The notes: generated from the sequence alone by a model not told the origin. DNA of 16,414 bases from Candidatus Taylorbacteria bacterium RIFCSPLOWO2_01_FULL_50_130 (GCA_001821155.1 MHSB01000009.1:1-16414), one strand, 5' to 3'; shown: positions 5,426 through 12,720, counted from the first letter of the stretch. A program made the numbers and translations.

Positions 5426-7690
5426 ATGCAAAAAAAGGAATACTCGGTGGAGATCGGCGGCAAGAAATTGACCGCCGAGTTTACCGACCTTGCCGAACAG
5501 GCGAACGGGTCGGTCATTATGAAGTACGGCAACTCTGCTGCGCTCATCACCGCGACCATGTCGAAGGGTGAAAAGGAAACGGATTTTTTCCCGCTCACGG
5601 TTGATTACGAAGAGCGTTTCTACGCCGCGGGAGAAATTTTGGGCTCGCGATTCATCAGAAGGGAAGGGAGACCAACGGACGAGGCGGTGCTTTCCGGTCG
5701 TATCGTGGACAGAACCATTCGGCCGCTTTTTGACCCTCGGTGTCGGCGAGAAGTGCAGGTCGTGATTACGATTCTCTCAATTGACGAAGACGACCCGGAC
5801 ATCCTCGCGGTTATTGGCGCATCGCTCGCGCTCGGTACGTCCGACATTCCATGGAGCGGCCCGGTATCCGCGGTGCGCATTGGGAAACTCCGGGACACGA
5901 ACCACCTTATCATCAATCCGGTGTACAAAGATCGCGCGGAAAATCCGGAATTTGAAATGGATGTAGTTGTGTGCGGAAAAGACGGTTTGGTCAACATGAT
6001 TGAAGTCGGTGGAAGGGAGGTGCAGGAAGGTATTATCGTTTCCGGCATAGAGGAAGCCGCGAAGGAAATTGAGAAATTGCAGGCATGGCAGACGAACATC
6101 ATTCGGGAAGTCGGAAAGAAAAAGCAGATTGTGGCTCTTCCGGAAATACCGACAACGCTCAAACAGTTATTCGCCGAAAAAATCACGCCGCGCATGGAAG
6201 AGTATGTATTCGGCCGGGCCCCGACAACTTCTGCTTCGCAAAACTTGAAGGGGCAGGCAGGGAATGCGCGTATCTACGAGCTCAAAGGAGAATGGATGGC
6301 GATAGCGAAGGAGCGGTTTCCAGAAGAGCGGTCGGGACTTATGGACGGTCTTTTTGAGGAAGAGGTTAATACCTTTATTCATAATGAAGCCATCGACAAT
6401 GGCAGGCGACCAGATGGAAGAGAAATGGATGAGGTGCGCCCGCTCTTCGCAAGGGCCGGTGGAGTATCGAAAGTGCTCCACGGTTCTGGCATTTTCTACC
6501 GAGGTCAGACGCACATCCTTTCCGTGCTAACCCTCGGAGGCCCGGGGGATGCGCAAATCATAGACAACATGGAGATCCAGGAATCTAAAAAACGTTTTCT
6601 CCACCACTACAACTTTCCGCCGTTCTCAACGGGGGAGACTGGCCGCATCGGTTCCACGAATCGCCGCATGATCGGCCATGGCGCGCTTGCCGAAAAAGCG
6701 CTCATTCCCGTCATCCCGCCGATGGAGAAATTCCCGTACACGATTCGTCTCGTATCCGAAGCATTCGCGTCGAACGGCTCAACCTCCATGGGGTCGGTGT
6801 GCGCTTCAACGCTCGCGCTTATGGATGGCGGCGTGCCGATAACGGCACCGGTTGCCGGCATCGCATCGGGACTCATGTTTCGGCAACAAGCAATAACTAA
6901 CCCCGCAGGAGAGCAAGCTCCCTACGGGGCAAGAGGCCAACAACCAACTGCAAAAGAAAGCGGCAAGAAAATAGTCAGGATCAATAATCAAGCATATGAG
7001 TATGTAGTGCTCACTGACATCCAAGGTCCGGAAGACCATCACGGCGACATGGATTTTAAGGCGGCCGGAACAGGGACTGGCGTGACTGCCGTGCAAATGG
7101 ATGTAAAAGTGGACGGCGTGCCGATTCAAATTCTCGCGGAAGCGTTTGAGAAAGCAAAACTGGCGCGGCTCAAAATTCTTGAAACCATCGCAAAGGAAAT
7201 CCACGCCCCGCGGCCGGATATTTCGCCGTTCGCGCCGAAAATAGTGACGATGAAAGTTAGAAAGGACCAAATTGGGCTCGTCATCGGCAGCGGTGGCAAG
7301 ACGATTAACGGTATCAAAGAAAAGACCGGCGTAGACGCGATTGATATCGAAGAAGACGGGACAATTTTCATCTCCGGCAAAGAAGGAAGCGCGGATAAAG
7401 CGGTTAGGGAAATTGAGGCGCTGACGCATGAATTCAAACTCGGGGAGCGGCTTACGGGCACCGTGGTTAAGCTCGCGGAATTCGGCGCGTTCGTGGAACT
7501 GAATCAAACGACAGACGGGATGGTGCACATTTCGGAGATAGCGCCGTTCCGCATTGACCGCGTGGAGTCCTACTTGAAAGTAGGAGAAAAAGTCCCGGTC
7601 GTCGTAAAAGAGATTGACGCCGAACGCGGGCGCATTAAGCTGTCAATAAAGGACGCGGACCCGGCCTTCATTAAGCGAAAAGTCGCTTAA
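5426..7690 (+). CDS. pnp: Polyribonucleotide nucleotidyltransferase (PNPase)
   Basis: Degrades RNA 3' to 5' with phosphate, releasing nucleoside diphosphates; a trimeric core of bacterial RNA decay. The 754-residue product has two RNase PH domains, with the signatures RREGRPTDEAVLSGRIVDR in the first and FLHHYNFPPFSTGETGRIG in the second. The catalytic aspartates are D537 and D543 in EDHHGDMDF, with the same six-residue spacing as D486 and D492 of Escherichia coli. A KH domain follows (IGSGGK, residues 620-625), then an S1 domain from about 673 (LTGTVVKLAEFGAFVEL). The ATG at 5426 is preferred to the upstream TTG at 5405. It has no Shine-Dalgarno. Unusual: about 37 residues (487-523, Gln/Ala/Gly-rich) replace the normal short turn between GIASGLMFR and YVVLTDI, just before the catalytic loop. 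A 9-bp hairpin straddles the stop codon. Confidence 0.97.
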   Translation: MQKKEYSVEIGGKKLTAEFTDLAEQANGSVIMKYGNSAALITATMSKGEKETDFFPLTVDYEERFYAAGEILGSRFIRREGRPTDEAVLSGRIVDRTIRPLFDPRCRREVQVVITILSIDEDDPDILAVIGASLALGTSDIPWSGPVSAVRIGKLRDTNHLIINPVYKDRAENPEFEMDVVVCGKDGLVNMIEVGGREVQEGIIVSGIEEAAKEIEKLQAWQTNIIREVGKKKQIVALPEIPTTLKQLFAEKITPRMEEYVFGRAPTTSASQNLKGQAGNARIYELKGEWMAIAKERFPEERSGLMDGLFEEEVNTFIHNEAIDNGRRPDGREMDEVRPLFARAGGVSKVLHGSGIFYRGQTHILSVLTLGGPGDAQIIDNMEIQESKKRFLHHYNFPPFSTGETGRIGSTNRRMIGHGALAEKALIPVIPPMEKFPYTIRLVSEAFASNGSTSMGSVCASTLALMDGGVPITAPVAGIASGLMFRQQAITNPAGEQAPYGARGQQPTAKESGKKIVRINNQAYEYVVLTDIQGPEDHHGDMDFKAAGTGTGVTAVQMDVKVDGVPIQILAEAFEKAKLARLKILETIAKEIHAPRPDISPFAPKIVTMKVRKDQIGLVIGSGGKTINGIKEKTGVDAIDIEEDGTIFISGKEGSADKAVREIEALTHEFKLGERLTGTVVKLAEFGAFVELNQTTDGMVHISEIAPFRIDRVESYLKVGEKVPVVVKEIDAERGRIKLSIKDADPAFIKRKVA
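6884..6994 (+). repeat. In-frame insertion with hairpin inside pnp
   Basis: The DNA for residues 487-523 of PNPase contains a palindrome at about 6901-6929 (ccccg/cgggg and ggag/ctcc around a short loop). It is flanked by variants of the word caacaa (aacaagcaataac, ccaacaaccaac). Family members normally have only a few residues here. The insertion keeps the frame and has no stop codon. Confidence 0.6.
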
Positions 7691-7691
7691 T
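7670..7691 (+). terminator. Hairpin straddling the pnp stop codon
   Basis: attaagcga (7670-7678) pairs perfectly with tcgcttaat (7683-7691) around an aaag loop, with the TAA stop inside the right arm. There is no T run, so it is more likely a 3'-end stability element than a classic terminator. Confidence 0.4.
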
Positions 7692-7717
7692 AAAAGAAAT
7701 TCCAATATACAAGTACC

Positions 7718-7836
7718 AAATTACAAATAATACTCAATGACCAAACCTCAAAATCAAAAACAGAATGGGTCTGGAAATTGAAAGATTAGAATTTTGAATT
7801 TGTTTGTGGTTTGGAAATTGTAATTTGTAATTTTTT
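7718..7836 (+). repeat. AT-rich nested inverted repeat between pnp and the next gene
   Basis: aaattacaaat (7718-7728) is the reverse complement of atttgtaattt (7823-7833), and ccaaacc (7741-7747) of ggtttgg (7808-7814). The words caaatta and aaattgtaa recur. The right arm runs into six T (7831-7836), so the whole may act as an extended terminator for pnp. Confidence 0.6.
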
Positions 7837-7861
7837 GCCGCAACCATAGTTGCGATATACT
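7835..7861 (+). promoter_or_regulatory. Promoter of the membrane protein gene
   Basis: TTGCCG (7835-7840) and TATACT (7856-7861) are spaced 15 bases and enclose the dyad gcaac-cata-gttgc (7840-7853). The -10 ends 9 bases before the ATG, so the mRNA would be nearly leaderless. The dyad between the boxes could be a repressor site. Confidence 0.4.
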
Positions 7862-7870
7862 TATTACCGT

Positions 7871-8824
7871 ATGCTGGAAGAGCAAACTCCAACACAAACA
7901 TATCCTCCTGAACTGAAACGCATCAAAACGTTTCAAAGCGACGTTGAAGAACTGATACAGAAGCAACAAATCTCAAAAGCGGCAATCGCGCTCGCGGAAA
8001 GTGAGCGGCGAGTGAAAAAGGAAGAGGTGAGCGCACAACCATCCGCGCCGGCGCCCGCCTACAGCGCAAAAATCCTTACGCTTTCGGGTGGTCTCCCGCC
8101 GGCGGCGCCAAAATGGAATACGAGCACTCTCCTCGCCGTGGTCGTCCTTGTTCTTGCGGTTCTGGGAATGGGGACAGGGGTCTATTTCTTTCTTAAGCAA
8201 AACGCGCCGCTTCAAATTTCTCCGCCGAGAGTAAACGTCAAAAGCGGCACGGCGATAACATTAAACACAAAAGAAAGCAGGGAGAAGATAGTGGAAAAAA
8301 TCCGGAGCCACGTCCAGGCGCTTTCGGTTCCGCAAAACGAGGTTCGCGTTATCCCAATCGTGCTCGACGGAAAGACCATTACGACCACCGAGTTGCTTGA
8401 AGAAATTGAAGCAAGCGTCCCCGCGGCGCTCCTCCGAGCGCTCGGAACCGAGCCGGTGCTTGGAGTACACGGATTCCGCGGCGGACAGCCGTTCCTTCTT
8501 TTCAGTGTACATTCGTATGACCACGCATTTGACGGCATACTTTCCTGGGAGCCGAATTTGCTTCGAGAAGTTGGCCCGCTCTTTGGAATTTCCGTCCGAA
8601 ACATTCTCGGGCGCGTCGCAAGCACCACAAGCGACATCCTCGAAAACACGCTTACGATAAAGGATGTCATCATACGTAACAAAGACGCGCGAGTGGTACT
8701 TGGCCCGGGAGAAGAAAAGATATTTTTATATTCATTTTTGGACAAAGAAACGTTGGTGCTTACAACGAATACGGATACGCTCCAGTTTCTCATCGGCAAG
8801 GCGTGGGGAGGACGCTTACGCTAA
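7871..8824 (+). CDS. Single-pass membrane protein of unknown function
   Basis: A 317-residue protein. The first 80 residues are cytoplasmic-type and charged (helix LKRIKTFQSDVEELIQKQQISKAA), ending in an Ala/Pro-rich linker (SAQPSAPAPA). One transmembrane helix lies at about 86-108 (TLLAVVVLVLAVLGMGTGVYFF). The rest is predicted to lie outside. It includes VRVIPIVLDG, then a segment ILSWEPNLLREVGPLFG, and ends with DVIIRNKDARVVLGPGEEKIFLYSFLDKETLVLTTNTDTL in pieces. That last block (a renewed-data-like strand pair, then LYSF and LVLTT) is something I associate with an uncharacterised protein family common in Parcubacteria, without a known function. The ATG at 7871 is preferred to an upstream TTG at 7850 because of the promoter position. 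Neighbours do not form an operon with it, so context does not reveal its job. Confidence 0.75.
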   Translation: MLEEQTPTQTYPPELKRIKTFQSDVEELIQKQQISKAAIALAESERRVKKEEVSAQPSAPAPAYSAKILTLSGGLPPAAPKWNTSTLLAVVVLVLAVLGMGTGVYFFLKQNAPLQISPPRVNVKSGTAITLNTKESREKIVEKIRSHVQALSVPQNEVRVIPIVLDGKTITTTELLEEIEASVPAALLRALGTEPVLGVHGFRGGQPFLLFSVHSYDHAFDGILSWEPNLLREVGPLFGISVRNILGRVASTTSDILENTLTIKDVIIRNKDARVVLGPGEEKIFLYSFLDKETLVLTTNTDTLQFLIGKAWGGRLR

Positions 8825-8825
8825 C

Positions 8826-8936
8826 AGATACCAATCTACACATACATACCAACCTGCTAATACCTGCAAATAAGATAAAGACATCCCCCGCATTAGTAGG
8901 TATTCGTAGATTGGAATAGATTAGTATTATTGGTAT
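8826..8936. repeat. Word-built inverted repeat between the membrane protein and TraR-like genes
   Basis: The left arm (about 8826-8871) and the right arm (about 8891-8936) are imperfect reverse complements. Both are made of variants of ataccaatctac and aatacctgctaatac, for example accaatctac at 8831-8840 against gtagattgg at 8906-8914. It starts within 2 bases of the upstream stop codon. No protein frame of interest is present. Confidence 0.65.
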
Positions 8937-8942
8937 TTGTGT

Positions 8943-8948
8943 TATGAT
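8943..8948 (+). promoter_or_regulatory. -10 box of the TraR/DksA-like gene
   Basis: TATGAT ends 6 bases before the ATG at 8955, predicting a start of transcription at or within a base or two of the start codon. No clear -35 is present; the right arm of the inverted repeat occupies that position. Confidence 0.45.
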
Positions 8949-8954
8949 AGTTTT

Positions 8955-9308
8955 ATGACCCCGGACACAAACATATTCAAAAAGAAATTGCTTGACGAAA
9001 AAAAGCTGGTGGAACAGGAGCTTTCGACCGTTGGGCGCCGCAACCCGGAGAACGCGGCCGACTGGGAACCCGTGGCACCTTCGGAAGAAACGGCGGAGAG
9101 AGACGAGGTGGCGGATAAGCTCGAATCTTTTGAAGAAAACGTGGCTATTGTGCGCCAGCTTGAATCCCGTCTTGGCGAAATTAACGCGGCGTTGGGAAAA
9201 ATACATGATGGCGCGTATGGCCTGTGCGCGGTGTGCGGAAAAGAGATAGAGCGAGTCCGTCTTGAGGCAAATCCGGCAGCGGCGACATGCAAAAGTCATA
9301 TGAAGTAG
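8955..9308 (+). CDS. TraR/DksA-type zinc-finger protein
   Basis: A 117-residue cytoplasmic protein with a long N-terminal coiled-coil-like helical region (residues about 5-80, rich in Glu and Lys). A C-terminal zinc finger follows: C91-A-V-C94, then C112-K-S-H115. The 17-residue gap and the GAYGLCAVCGKEI start fit the DksA/TraR family, with histidine replacing the fourth cysteine. DksA-like proteins bind in the RNA polymerase secondary channel and tune promoters with ppGpp. Many short relatives have unknown partners, and the two-aspartate coiled-coil tip of DksA is not evident here (the tip region reads WEPVAPSEET). Start at ATG 8955, not the upstream TTG at 8937, which would precede the predicted transcription start. 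A general role in transcription is inferred; the specific target is unknown. Confidence 0.8.
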   Translation: MTPDTNIFKKKLLDEKKLVEQELSTVGRRNPENAADWEPVAPSEETAERDEVADKLESFEENVAIVRQLESRLGEINAALGKIHDGAYGLCAVCGKEIERVRLEANPAAATCKSHMK

Positions 9309-9398
9309 GAATAATGAATCATGAATTAAGGAGGAGACAATAATGCTCTTTGCCTTTCTTCTTCATAATTCATACTTCATATTTCATAATTCAATCCT
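9306..9398. repeat. Word-built inverted repeat between the TraR-like gene and comM
   Basis: Left arm 9306-9329 (variants of aatgaatcatgaatta) and right arm 9362-9398 (ttcataattcat, cttcatatttcataattc) are imperfect reverse complements built from the word aattcat. The arms begin at the upstream stop codon and end exactly at the comM start codon. The right arm also contains the -10-like CATAAT at 9385-9390, 8 bases before the ATG. Confidence 0.65.
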
Positions 9399-10976
9399 AT
9401 GTCCTTTGCCGCTGTTTCCTCCGCCCAAATCCATTTTCTCAAACCCAATCTGGTGCGCGTTGAGGTAGACCTTTCCCGAGGCCTCAACGCGTTTTCAATC
9501 GTGGGGCTGCCGGATAAAGCGGTGGAAGAAGCAAAAGACAGAATGTCGGCGGCAATCAAGAACAGCGGTTTTCGCTCGCCGAAGCAGAAAAACCAAAAAG
9601 TAACGATCCTGCTCGCCCCCGCGGACATCAAAAAGGAAGGGACGCTGTTTGATGTTCCCATGGCCATCGGTTACCTTATCGCAAGCGGACTTCTCCCCGC
9701 GAACGTGGAGAAGAAGTTGTTTGTGGGTGAGCTCTCTCTTGACGGGACGGTGCGAGGAATTGGTGGGGTCTTGCCGATTGTCCGCGAGGCGAGAGCCGCG
9801 GGTTTTGAAGAGGCATACGTGCCGCATGCAAACATGCGGGAAGCGGCGCTCGTAGATGGCATAAAAATTTTCGGGATAAAGGACTTGCTGTCTCTCGTGG
9901 CGCATGTAACCGAGAGGGACATCATGCCGGATGAGGATTGTCCCTTTGTGCAAAAACGAAGCTTGACTCCGGAACAAAAGACACCCTTCTTACCTTCGGA
10001 GCGAAATTACCAGATTGATTTCGCCGACGTGAAAGGACAAAAATCGGCGAAGCGCGGGCTCGAGATTGCCGCTGCCGGCGGACACAATATCGCCATGTGG
10101 GGGCCGCCGGGAACCGGGAAGACGCTTCTTGCCAAGGCATTCATTTCCATCTTGCCTCCGCTTCAGCTTGAAGAGGCGCTTGAGGTGACGGGTATTCATT
10201 CGGTCGCCGGAACGCTACGCGAGCCGCTCATCACTTATCCGCCGCTTCGCGCTCCGCATCATACGGCTTCCTACATCGCGCTCGTGGGCGGCGGAAGCAT
10301 CCCGAAACCCGGAGAGATAACGCTTTCTCATCGGGGCGTATTGTTCCTCGATGAATTTCCGGAATTTGACCGGCGAGTCATTGACGCGCTGCGAGAACCG
10401 CTCGAAGAGCGGATGGTAACGGTCTCCCGCATCAAGGGCTCCGCGCAGTTTCCGGCCAACTTTACGCTCATCGCCGCCATGAATCCGTGCCCGTGCGGGA
10501 ACCGAGGAGTGAAGGGAAAGACGTGCTCGTGCGCCGGACATGAGATAGAACGCTACAGAAGAAAGATATCCGGCCCTATTGTTGACCGAATAGACCTCTG
10601 GACGGAAGTTTCGGCGGTAGAGCATGAAAAACTCACCGAAGGGCGCGGCAGTGAGGAGCTAAGCGAACACATACGAAAAAGGGTTGCAGATGCGCGGCAA
10701 AAGGCAGAGGAAAGATATCAGATGCTCCAGCTCCCCTTTAAGACCAATGGTGAAGTTGGGGCTCGCGATATCGCTACCGCGATTCCCCTTACGGATGTAG
10801 TAAAGAAAACGCTCAATCTTGCGGCAAGGAAATACGACCTCTCCGCCCGTTCGTATCATCGTCTCATCAAGCTTGCGCGCACGGTGGCCGACATTGAAGA
10901 CCATAAGGACGTGCTCGAAAGCGACCTCATGGAAGCGCTACAGTATCGGCCGAAACAGCTTTACGGAGGCGTTTAG
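9399..10976 (+). CDS. comM: YifB/ComM family magnesium-chelatase-like AAA+ ATPase
   Basis: A 525-residue cytoplasmic protein. ComM is known as a hexameric helicase that promotes branch migration during natural transformation, extending integration of incoming DNA. The N-terminal third is the ChlI-like domain (FSIVGLPDKAVEEAKDRM at about residues 32-49). The AAA+ core has Walker A GPPGTGKT at 235-242 and Walker B VLFLDEFPEF with D318-E319. A cysteine cluster follows (MNPCPCGNRG and CSCAGHE), then the arginine-rich sensor part (GPIVDRIDLW) and the C-terminal Mg-chelatase helical domain (ARSYHRLIKLARTVADI). All parts are present, so it should be active. The ATG at 9399 matches the family start (MSFAAVSSA). 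With the prepilin gene at the right end, it fits a DNA-uptake capacity. Confidence 0.95.
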   Translation: MSFAAVSSAQIHFLKPNLVRVEVDLSRGLNAFSIVGLPDKAVEEAKDRMSAAIKNSGFRSPKQKNQKVTILLAPADIKKEGTLFDVPMAIGYLIASGLLPANVEKKLFVGELSLDGTVRGIGGVLPIVREARAAGFEEAYVPHANMREAALVDGIKIFGIKDLLSLVAHVTERDIMPDEDCPFVQKRSLTPEQKTPFLPSERNYQIDFADVKGQKSAKRGLEIAAAGGHNIAMWGPPGTGKTLLAKAFISILPPLQLEEALEVTGIHSVAGTLREPLITYPPLRAPHHTASYIALVGGGSIPKPGEITLSHRGVLFLDEFPEFDRRVIDALREPLEERMVTVSRIKGSAQFPANFTLIAAMNPCPCGNRGVKGKTCSCAGHEIERYRRKISGPIVDRIDLWTEVSAVEHEKLTEGRGSEELSEHIRKRVADARQKAEERYQMLQLPFKTNGEVGARDIATAIPLTDVVKKTLNLAARKYDLSARSYHRLIKLARTVADIEDHKDVLESDLMEALQYRPKQLYGGV

Positions 10977-11026
10977 CGGTTAGTGTATAGCGTCTAGTAA
11001 ACACCTACATCTTGACCGCAGACAGT

Positions 11027-11083
11027 AAACTCCGCTCGTCCTATCCCTGTGCAGGAGCACAGGGCGTTCGGCGAGCGGAGTTT
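11027..11083 (+). terminator. Two-part hairpin with AGGA loop, probable comM terminator
   Basis: A 12-bp perfect outer stem (aaactccgctcg 11027-11038, cgagcggagttt 11072-11083) and, after internal loops of 6 and 7 bases, an 8-bp inner stem (ccctgtgc 11045-11052, gcacaggg 11057-11064) cap an AGGA loop. A short T-rich tail (tttccttt) follows on the plus strand. It may end comM transcription. The upstream TCCT (11039-11042) is complementary to the loop. Confidence 0.6.
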
Positions 11084-11143
11084 CCTTTAAGAACCCTCGG
11101 TTCTCAACGCTCGCTCGCAGACTCGCTCACTGCTCTCCTCCAC

Positions 11144-11163
11144 GGGGAAACTACAGTTTCCCC
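11144..11163. repeat. Small perfect hairpin
   Basis: ggggaaac (11144-11151) pairs with gtttcccc (11156-11163) around a taca loop. It sits between the two AGGA-loop hairpins. Confidence 0.6.
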
Positions 11164-11176
11164 GACCCCTTTCGCT

Positions 11177-11224
11177 GACCCGCCATTCATCCCTGCCTAG
11201 GAAGGCAGGGAGTTCTGGCGAGTC
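11177..11224. repeat. Second AGGA-loop hairpin
   Basis: The inner stem ccctgcct (11191-11198) pairs with aggcaggg (11203-11210) around AGGA (11199-11202). After 6-base internal loops, gacccgcc (11177-11184) pairs with ggcgagtc (11217-11224) with one mismatch. Stem length, loop and internal-loop size match the hairpin at 11027-11083, although the stem sequences differ. Confidence 0.65.
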
Positions 11225-11253
11225 ATTAAACCCGGCGACAGGCCCCCACATCA

Positions 11254-11353
11254 AGGGACTGTTGCCGAATGGCAAAATCGTCGTTTTTGCCACGCAGAAA
11301 TAAGGGTTATTTTGGACAAAAAGTGACAAAAACGCTATTCGGCAACAGTCCCT
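11254..11353. mobile_element. 100-bp element with 17-bp terminal inverted repeats (MITE-like)
   Basis: agggactgttgccgaat (11254-11270) is the exact reverse complement of attcggcaacagtccct (11337-11353). Subterminal arms cgtttttgccac (11282-11293) and gtgacaaaaacg (11323-11334) are also complementary with one mismatch. There is no coding capacity. The outer word GGGACTGTTGC resembles ends of some IS families (IS6-type ends carry CACTGTTGCAAA), which suggests a non-autonomous transposon relic. No clear target-site duplication is seen. The alternative is a long RNA hairpin ending transcripts of the convergent neighbours. Confidence 0.5.
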
Positions 11354-11383
11354 AAACGCTAATCGCTATACGTTAGCCGTTTC

Positions 11384-12529
11384 TTAAAATGGATTGCGTG
11401 CGCCACGGACTTCAAAATGAAGGTGTGGACCGGTGGATCGGCCGGTGGAACCGACGTATCCGATGATGCCGCCTCGAATGACATTTTCTCCTGCGCTTAC
11501 CGCGACTCCCGATAGATGCGCGTAGAGCGTTTGCGTGCCGTTTTGATGCGAAATAACGATATAATTGCCGTACCCTCCGTTCCAGCCCGATGAGCGCGCG
11601 ATGATAACGCTTCCAGCAGCCGAAGCGAGTACGGGAGCTCCCGTATAACTTGCGATGTCCACGCCGTTATAACCGTGGAGCCCCTGGGTTTTACGGCCGC
11701 CGATAAGCGGGCGAAGGTAGTAGCCGTCCAAGTTGGGACCGCTTGCGCCGCGAATCGCCGCAGGTCTTCCCGCCGATGGAAGCGCCGCGACCTCGCCGTC
11801 AGGGACAAGAACAATGTCGCCGACCGCGAGCGCGGATTCCTCGGTAAGATGATTGTATTCCGCAATCTCCGTTACATCCGCTTTGTACTTTCTGGCGATG
11901 CTTCGGAGCGTATCCCCTTTCTGCACACTATGGCGCACACCGGAAATAGGAAGAATGATGAGTGTCTCCCCTTCATGAATAACGCCGCCCCGGATGTTGT
12001 TCGCCCACGCAACCGTGTTCGTCGTCACGCCAAACATTTTGGCAATCGCGCTTAAAGTGTCGCCCTTCCGCACCACGTAGATGCTAATGTTCGAGCTTTG
12101 GTTCTCCTCTATATCGGCAAGCGTACCGGCAGGACCGGTTTCCGAAAGAAGCGCGACGCTTCCAACCACCGTAATGTCGCCTCCGCCCTTGCCGGGATTC
12201 GGGTCAGGATTGAGCGCCGCTGATAGAAGCCATACGTTTTGGGAATTAATAACAGGAGATGCAACTTCAGCTTCAGCTTTTCCCGCAAAAAAGCCCGTAA
12301 TAAAGGAAAGAACGCTAGCGCGCGCCCCAAGAGGGAGGAGAAAGAGCCCGGAGACAAAAAGAAGCGCGAGCGGGTGGCTCGCCATGCGGCTCTGTTTCAA
12401 CGAAAAAAAACGAACGAGGGATTTCGTACCCCTCTGCCCGCGTGTATAGAGATTGTTGTTAATTGGCTCTGAAATAACAGAGAGGCCGACAGGAGAACTC
12501 TTTAGAAGCTGATCGCGCCACCAAAGCAC
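11384..12529 (-). CDS. LysM-domain M23 (LytM-type) metallopeptidase
   Basis: An envelope protein expected to cut peptidoglycan cross-bridges or to regulate such cutting. Of 381 residues, the first 48 are basic. A hydrophobic export or anchor segment follows (about 49-70, SHPLALLFVSGLFLLPLGARA). Two LysM domains come next: the first from about 150 (YVVRKGDTLSAIAKMFGV) and the second from about 199 (HSVQKGDTLRSIARKYKA). The C-terminal M23 domain spans about 280-376, with H285 and D291 in HGYNGVD and the H369-L-H371 pair in GPHLHFEV, so the zinc site is intact. The GTG at 12529 is the first start after an in-frame stop, with AGGA 4 bases upstream. The ATG at residue 49 is possible but would remove the basic residues before the hydrophobic segment. 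It is transcribed from the promoter at 12692-12720, converging with comM. Confidence 0.9.
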   Translation of the reverse strand: MLWWRDQLLKSSPVGLSVISEPINNNLYTRGQRGTKSLVRFFSLKQSRMASHPLALLFVSGLFLLPLGARASVLSFITGFFAGKAEAEVASPVINSQNVWLLSAALNPDPNPGKGGGDITVVGSVALLSETGPAGTLADIEENQSSNISIYVVRKGDTLSAIAKMFGVTTNTVAWANNIRGGVIHEGETLIILPISGVRHSVQKGDTLRSIARKYKADVTEIAEYNHLTEESALAVGDIVLVPDGEVAALPSAGRPAAIRGASGPNLDGYYLRPLIGGRKTQGLHGYNGVDIASYTGAPVLASAAGSVIIARSSGWNGGYGNYIVISHQNGTQTLYAHLSGVAVSAGENVIRGGIIGYVGSTGRSTGPHLHFEVRGARNPF

Positions 12530-12685
12530 AGAATCCTACGAGGCATTACATGAGGTTTCTGCAGTTGTGATGTTTGCACTGATTAGATTGCTTAAAAGTT
12601 CCGCTCTCGGTGGTCGTATCGGTAGTTTCTCTCGTCAAAGATGGCCCCGTAGAGCCATCTCTCATATCGGACAGTGGTTTCGAAT
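12530..12685 (-). promoter_or_regulatory. Long 5' leader of the M23 peptidase gene
   Basis: About 150 nt lie between the predicted transcription start (about 12685) and the GTG at 12529. Near its beginning is a hairpin (agatggc/gccatct on the minus strand, 12639-12660, extendable by a G-U and an A-T). A 39-codon frame starts with ATG at 12663-12665 and stops at 12546-12548, but it has no ribosome binding site and its composition (Thr-rich) is unremarkable. No known riboswitch consensus was recognised; the c-di-AMP ydaO type, common upstream of wall hydrolases, was specifically looked for. Confidence 0.4.
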
Positions 12686-12691
12686 TCCAAT

Positions 12692-12720
12692 ACTATAGTC
12701 GAGGAGGCCAGGGAAGTCAA
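12692..12720 (-). promoter_or_regulatory. Sigma-70-type promoter of the M23 peptidase gene
   Basis: On the minus strand TTGACT (12715-12720) and TATAGT (12692-12697) are separated by exactly 17 bases. This is the best consensus promoter in the window. Transcription would start near 12685. Confidence 0.75.

Larger units (their letters stand above)
10977..11383. other. Non-coding island between convergent comM and the M23 peptidase gene
   Basis: About 400 bases without a credible gene but packed with structure. Its two ends form an imperfect inverted repeat: 10977-10997 (cggttagtgtatagcg part) against 11359-11379 (cgctatacgttagccg part), 13 of 16 core positions agreeing. Inside lie the hairpins at 11027-11083, 11091-11103 (gaacc/ggttc), 11144-11163 and 11177-11224, and the 100-bp element at 11254-11353. 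The stretch 11104-11140 carries several copies of the word cgctcgc/ctcgctc. Confidence 0.7.

Noticed and set aside
6806..7528. 240-residue minus-strand frame inside pnp
   Set aside because: It is antisense to a certain gene, has no start signals and is His/Arg/Phe-rich as expected of a shadow frame.
11087..11329. 80-residue minus-strand frame in the comM-M23 gap
   Set aside because: It runs through hairpins and half of the 100-bp inverted-repeat element and shows no protein-like features.
12546..12665. 39-codon leader peptide upstream of the M23 gene
   Set aside because: No ribosome site, Thr-rich composition and no run of regulatory codons. Kept only as a remark on the leader.
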